This document shows, one piece after another, positions 36,210-64,000 of a stretch of 64,000 bases of DNA (position 1 is the first letter of the stretch; every line of letters begins with the position of its first letter). The stretch is from NCBI GenBank assembly GCA_016584305.1, contig JACEEZ010009483.1, forward strand, positions 572,501 to 636,500, written 5' to 3'. Position numbers and translations under genes: made by a program. This stretch comes from Chionoecetes opilio (taxonomy: Eukaryota; Arthropoda; Malacostraca; Decapoda; Majidae). The notes beneath the pieces were generated by a model. The model worked only from the letters and a program-made list of their open reading frames with translations, was not told the origin of the DNA and did no database searches.

Positions 36210-36716
36210 TTAAAAGTGATAGCTAGTTCAGCGTTTATTATCTTTTTAAAGATATTTTCTCTTTGTCTTAAGAGTGTCTTATTCTCTTTTGTAATCACTT
36301 TTATGACTTCGCCGTAGCTTGTCATTTTTGCAGTATCGCGATTTCGGGTCTAAGAACCCTTCTTCAGCAGCATGTGGAAAATGTTTTCTCCTCAGTTGTA
36401 GAGGTGAGCATGACTTATGAACATGAGCATGAACTTCACTCCGCAACTAAGTCATGCTCACCTCTACAACTGAGGAAAAAACAGCTTCCACATGCTGCTG
36501 AAGAAGGGTTCTTAGACCCGAAATCGCGATACTGCAAAAATGTCAAGCTACGGCGAAGTCATAAAAGTGATTACAAAAGAGAATAAGACACTCTTAAGAC
36601 AAAGAGAAAATATCTTTAAAAAGATAATAAACGCTGAACTTTTATCTTTATCACTTATCTATCTTTAATCTTATTTAAGAATTATCTATCTTTATCACTT
36701 TTAACGAGATGTCTCA
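36206..36716. mobile_element. Foldback element, near-complete 0.5-kb palindrome
   Basis: The left arm (36206-36417) and right arm (36449-36716) are inverted copies around a loop of about 30 nt. The outer motif is CGTTAAAAGTGATA and the inner motif is GAGGTGAGCATGACTTA. The right arm has an extra ATC-TTTATC segment (36640-36700). Both sides are bordered by (TA)n or (CT)n(TA)n tracts. No transposase was recognised. Confidence 0.85.
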
Positions 36717-36740
36717 GAGAAAATCTCCTGCCCGTATATA

Positions 36741-36803
<63 letters not shown>
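36741..36803. repeat. (CT)n(TA)n microsatellite
   Basis: A CT tract passes directly into a TA tract. Confidence 0.9.
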
Positions 36804-36804
<1 letters not shown>

Positions 36805-36840
36805 TGTTCAATTTGTTAATGTTCTTTATTTTGGATAGAA

Positions 36841-36897
36841 AAATAAGATTAAATCAAACTCCCGACTCGGGAGTTTGATTAATTAATCTTCTTATTT
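36841..36897. other. 57-bp palindrome
   Basis: AATCAAACTCCCGA pairs with TCGGGAGTTTGATT at the centre, extended by AAATAAGATTAA against TTAATCTTCTTATTT. The purpose is unknown; it could be a tiny foldback element. Confidence 0.6.
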
Positions 36898-36921
36898 TGT
36901 GTGCGTTTGTGTGTGTGTGTG

Positions 36922-37078
36922 CAGTGGCGTAGCTACAGGGGGGGCATGTGCCCCCCCATGAAAATCCGGTACCTCCCACTGGCCAGGGGCATCAGAATGC
37001 CCCTGCGCTCCGCTTGCCTTGTGCCCCCCGGGCCCCCCCAGGTGCCCCCCTATTGATAGATACCTGGCTACGCCACTG
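36922..37078. mobile_element. hAT-like MITE (157 bp)
   Basis: Starts CAGTGGCGTAGCTACAGG and ends CCTGGCTACGCCACTG, with long C and G runs inside. CAGTGGCGTAGC is a common hAT terminal motif. It is non-coding, and a clear 8-bp duplication is not visible because the left flank is a GT repeat. Confidence 0.7.
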
Positions 37079-37199
37079 GTGATATGTAGCCTATATTGCA
37101 TCCAAAGCGTCATAATACTCCGCGACTGGGGTTTGAGTAAACAAGTCCAATCATCAAGGATGATAGATAGATTTTATCATCCTTGATCCATATCCATAA

Positions 37200-38225
37200 T
37201 ATTAGCTTAGTCTTCTTTTAACACTCCCCAATCGTCCCTTCACTAACTCTTGATAACTGAGTCCGTTTCATTCATCTACCAACCTATTTGTTTCTTCCTT
37301 TTTTTAAATCTACATTTGTCAAGTTTGAGTCCGTTCATTCTTGTTCTATCCTGATATAACCGTAAGAATCTTTCCTCCATCTCCTTAATCATCCCTCAGT
37401 CACTTAAATGTGTACGCACTTCCATAAGATCGCCTCTTACTTTTCACCTCTAGTGACTATAAATTCAAAAGCCTCAATCTCCTTTCATAAGTAAAGTTGC
37501 TCATATCATGTATCATCTTGGTCATCTTGATCATTGCAATTATTGCAATCGTACATATATCCACTCTATACGGGGACCAAAACTGTAGCCTACTGGATAG
37601 TCTAGGTGAGGTCTGACTTGAGTGAACCAAATGCAGGCAGCTCTAGAGTAACCTCACCACATCTCTTTTAAACACTCCTGGCAATAAATGTTTGTTAATA
37701 CTGTATTGCCTCTGGTCCTAGCCTCAATACGTACATTGTTTTCTAAGGCAGATATCTGAGCTAGCCTGGACACTCAAATCCTTTTTACATTCTGATCTTA
37801 CAGATTCATTATTCATGGTGTTCCTATTATGAGGATTTTCTCTACCAACATTAATTACACTGCACTTGCCAATATTGAATTCCATCTGCCACCTAACTAC
37901 CCACTCATTCATCCTATCTACTGTAGGTCTCCCTGCACGGCGTCATGTTGGAATGTGGTCAATCCTACAATCCTATCATCAGCAAACTTACTAATATCAC
38001 TACTACTTTATTCCCAATATCTAAATCAGATATAAATAATAAATAATAATGACTGATAACAGACCTCAGCGGAAGCCCACTTGCTACCCGCCCTACTCTG
38101 ACATCCTCTAGCCAAGGGCAAAGCAGAGGTAGGATTCTGTCACTGATACTGTTATTTCCCATCATACCAAGTCTATAATATTTTTTGTTTTGTTTGTTTG
38201 TTGTGCGCCACAGCCGCAACCCCAC
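37200..38225 (-). mobile_element. Decayed CR1-like LINE (reverse transcriptase to C-terminus)
   Basis: Minus-strand translations in several broken frames follow LINE order. An RT block reads GRVASGLPLRSV then LLFISDLDIGNK (compare S-G-V-P-Q-G-S-V-L-G-P-L-L-F-x-x-x-I-N-D). A thumb block reads RWQMEFNIGKCSVINVGREN. The C-terminal block reads TYERRLRLLNL then NGLSYQELVKGRLGSVKRRL. Many frameshifts and stops mark it as dead. The end matches the LINE fragment at 14230-14468. Confidence 0.8.
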
Positions 38226-41200
38226 TTGTTTGGGGGAGGCAATAAGTTATATAAAAAAAATTTTTTTTTCGTCATCAATTAACCATCTGCTCTGTGTTGA
38301 GTGTCATCCCACGTGTTTGAGATAAACCCTTCTGTAAGAAAATTAATTAATGAATAAAAGAAGTAAATAGCAGAGTAGTTTACATTCGTAGAACAGAACT
38401 TGGTCATTTATGTCAATAAAGATAACATATGTATCAATTTTTTACTTCATCGTCTTTTTGTGTGTGGGGAGGGGTCAAGAATTTCCAACAAAATCTTATT
38501 TATGCTGGAGAAAGAAAATTAACAAAAGAAATCATGGTCTCTTCCTGAAATAGGCAGAAAACTAAAACCTGGTGCCAAGCCTTCATCGCGGAGTCTCTCT
38601 TCACAATGGTTTCCCTGGACTGATTCAGCTCAGGGGATCATCCTGCTCAAGTTGTAGACATTATAATCCCTGCACCATGATGACTATAAAGTCCATCAAG
38701 GCATTGTTTACAATGTTCTCCTTGGCGATTGTAATGCAACCAAGGTGTGATATTTCACCTCAATACAAACATGAGATTTTATCTCAATACAAACTTGTGT
38801 CACCAATAAAACTGATAATATATTCCATTGTGATCTTTATTGGGTTTTTGAAATAATTTAAATTGGTCACTGGACTTCTCAATAAATGTTCTGACCAAAG
38901 AAGCTTCTAGAGAACTGAGGATCACAGCCTAAAAGTTTTTAGACCTATTTACAAACGCCTCAGACACACTTCATATCTCTTGTATGCAACACTTAACAAG
39001 TACACTTACATTTAAACATTTTTCACATTTTCAAACTGTACATCAAAAATATATTTGCCACATTATACATAATATTAATAAAGAGTTAAAATAGAATTCC
39101 GCTAACTTCTTGAGCAAACACACAATAGAGTGAATTCTGCTGAGAAACTAAAAATAGAGCAGAAAGGATAAAGTTCAACTCTAAACCAAATACTTTGTGA
39201 TAGTTTTAAATAATCTAACAAAGTGACAACAGCGGCAGGTTATTCCGCATTAGGCGCCTTCTTACCTTATGAGAATCTGACACCTTAATCAAGTATTGGG
39301 ATAGAGAAGCAAGACGTAACAGCTGTTTGGAAGGGGAAATGTAAGCCCTGTTTGCATGATATTTCTTAAAGCCATGAAGAAACTTTTAAACAGAATAAAT
39401 AATAAAGACCAGTAATGCAGTGACCATTCATTGACTTGGACGTGTTGCAGTTTGTATCCTTACACAAAACTTAATTTCGTGCTGCACATGCTCTAAATTT
39501 TTCACAAAAAATGTTCATAATATTTGTCAAATATATCTGAGTATATTCAAAGAATAATGAGGAACTGCATAATATTTCTACTATTAATTTGATATCTAAA
39601 AATGACATAAATTCTTCCACTTGAGAACACAAAATGCAACTATCTGGAACACCCAAAAGTAGCTACAAGAAGTGAAGTCCTGTTTCCCAACAATTTTCCT
39701 TTCACGTGGCTACAATACAGACTAATGTTTTTTCCAGCTTGAAGTTCACGCAGCTCATTCTTCCAGGTAAAAGGAGCAAGCGGTTCAATCTCTGCTTTTG
39801 CCTTTGTTATGTAATACTGTACATGGTGTAAATTATGCGATGCAGCAAATTAATCCTGAAACCCTGCCGTAATAAAAATACTGAACATTTAGTATTGCAG
39901 AACATGTACATTTTTTCTATTGCACTTGGTGTTCCAGATGATGTTCAAATAATGGAGTGGCCACTGTATTATTTGAAGAAAAACTCTTGCAACACATTCA
40001 CGACCCTGGGTCATGACCTTGACAAAAGAACTCATTGAAGAAATGCAGACACGAGGCTTATGGGCTGCCTAGTGTAAGTGGTGCATCAAGATAACAGAAG
40101 GTTCCTGAGGGCTGTGCTGAGAGGGCCAGGAAGGGAGCAAGCAGGAGTAGGGGAAGAAGAGATTAGCTAGACAATACGTACCCAGAAAGTACTAAATACC
40201 TCTGACACAATTAAGAAGTAAAAGATTTGGTGCATGTGCATCTGTCTGTGGAGAACTGGTAAGAAGAGCATTGCTTATGAGGGGGAGTGTGGATGAGATG
40301 AATGAATTATGATCAAGATGGCTGATAATAAATAAATCAGGGTGACTCCATGCGTAGATCTGCACACAAAATAACAGCATGCTGCACACAGCCACCCTGA
40401 GTGCAGTGTGCACACATGAATAACATTTGGAAATACACACAGCTTCGCCTGTGCTTCTAGATTAAGCTGTGTGTGAATCACCTCTTCATGATGGTGGTTG
40501 TGGCAGCTTCTTTAAGTACAGTTCCACCAAAATGAATAGTAAAAAAGAATTACTCTACAATTCATGTCAATATGTACAACTATACAGTTCTAAATACCAT
40601 AGGCGGCATGCGGGCACCATTGGGCCCAGGGCTGGTTAGGCCACACAACATTTGTGTCTTGCACAACTTACACAACACTCATACATCACTGCAGTGAAGT
40701 GAGTCATGATCATGTCTATTTGGTATGTCCTTCAGTGCGTCCTTTTAAAGCAGCAGTGTAGCATAACAGACAAGGCCCCTGCACCATACTTGGCCACACC
40801 GCTGCTTACTCATAATATGGAGTTCATATACATTGTGGCTAAAGGAACATCTGGATGTTGCAAGCTGCTTACACAAAACAGTCAAAACACAACAGTGACA
40901 TTAATCTATCATTTCCACAGTCTTCTAACACAACATGTATTCCTGTTTAATGTTTTCCTCATTTTCATATAAATCACACCTGCATTAAGGCAGCCTTAAA
41001 TAGCTTCCAAAAAAATTATTTAAGACTTATTACATTCTATCAAATCAGGAATTTTGGCAAAGTTAATGCAAACTAACTTCTTTCCTTGAATGCCATCCAG
41101 AGTATATTTTCTCCTTGATCACACGGAAGCAAACTTCACTACTGTACACACTTTCCCTGTACAAATGCTTTCAACAAAGTCATATTTGCTTCACACAAAG

Positions 41201-41507
41201 AATTCTCTTCACTTCACTTTGCATCCTTCAAGAAAATCACACACCGTGCGTAATTGTATCCACAATATTTCTTTTTTTTTTCCCTTTTTCTGTTAATTCT
41301 TATAAAAAATTTCCTTTCATATCAATGCACCCATAATTTTTTGTTTTAGGAACTTTCCTGTGAATTCAGTTTTAATCCCATGTATCTTTCTTCACGTTTT
41401 TCAAATCAAACAACGTGATGGTGTAAGTCATGATCGGGTTTACGAGACAGACAAATGACTTGCTGCTCAATGTCTTGTTGGAGTGGTGGAGAGGAGAGAA
41501 CTGCCAC
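38226..41507 (-). other. Probable long 3' UTR of spen plus flanking sequence
   Basis: AT-rich, non-coding sequence directly downstream of the spen stop codon. It is largely free of the microsatellites and transposon ends that crowd the rest of the window, which suggests transcribed, constrained DNA. A minus-strand AATAAA at 38841-38836 is one candidate poly(A) signal, giving a 3' UTR of about 2.7 kb. The true end cannot be fixed without transcripts. Confidence 0.4.
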
Positions 41508-63813
<22,306 letters not shown>

Positions 63814-64000
63814 CTGTGGCGGGCGGGGACAGGGCTAGGGTTAGGGTACTCAAGGGCAGGTGAGGCAAAGTGGATCCTTCTATCTCCATTACATCAATCC
63901 TCTACACCCAATATCAATGTCATGCAGCGAAGGCGAGTCAATGTTTAAAGCGGATATATGTATACTGAAGACACGTATATTACATTCACTACACAGTAAA

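Noticed and set aside
63825..63847. TTAGGG-like repeats suggesting telomeric sequence
   Set aside because: Only two imperfect units occur (CTAGGGTTAGGG), within a spen intron.

Overview
The window is eukaryotic and almost certainly from a decapod crustacean, probably a crab-like species. Three observations point there. There are five loci for crustins, the crustacean antimicrobial peptides built on a WAP (four-disulfide core) domain. The non-coding DNA is extremely rich in (TG)n, (GA)n and (GAG)n microsatellites. Decayed LINE, SINE and MITE copies are abundant. Genes have GT-AG introns, TATA boxes and poly(A) signals. There is no CRISPR array, operon or other prokaryotic feature.

Layout. Positions 1-12,050 are gene-poor: a 37-bp tandem array, a 1.4-kb 29-bp minisatellite, several terminal-inverted-repeat MITEs, SINE and LINE remnants, and long dinucleotide tracts. 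Positions 12,050-31,997 hold the crustin cluster. It contains one glycine-rich + WAP gene lacking the Cys-rich module (12,419-13,246, +), one long type II crustin (19,493-20,476, +), and a 4.29-kb segment repeated about 2.5 times head to tail (21,172-31,997). Each repeat carries one minus-strand crustin whose WAP domain is followed by a Gly/His-rich tail. The middle copy is frameshifted. Four of the five loci have a TATA box and short non-coding first exon that I can place with fair confidence, and in all five an intron acceptor directly abuts the ATG.

Positions 31,998-38,230 are a transposon graveyard: a PIF/Harbinger-like element, two hAT-like MITEs, a 0.5-kb foldback palindrome and a decayed LINE reverse transcriptase. 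From 63,813 down to 41,508 on the minus strand runs most of a split ends (spen/SHARP) gene. I resolve ten exons with consistent reading phase: 4,807 codons plus a stop, one exon being 12.3 kb, ending in a canonical SPOC domain. The N-terminal RRM exons lie beyond the right edge. The spen introns contain two MITEs with clear target-site duplications, a decayed LINE RT and a fossil coiled-coil ORF.

Biology. The crustins are predicted secreted innate-immune effectors that differ in domain order (Gly-WAP; Gly-Cys-WAP; Cys-WAP-Gly/His). Spen is a nuclear RNA-binding transcriptional corepressor with no evident functional link to them; the two are simply neighbours. The most unusual items are the Cys-WAP-(Gly/His tail) crustin, the young triplication with divergent copies, the giant spen exon with two in-frame protein minisatellites, and several MITE families whose ends can be read directly.
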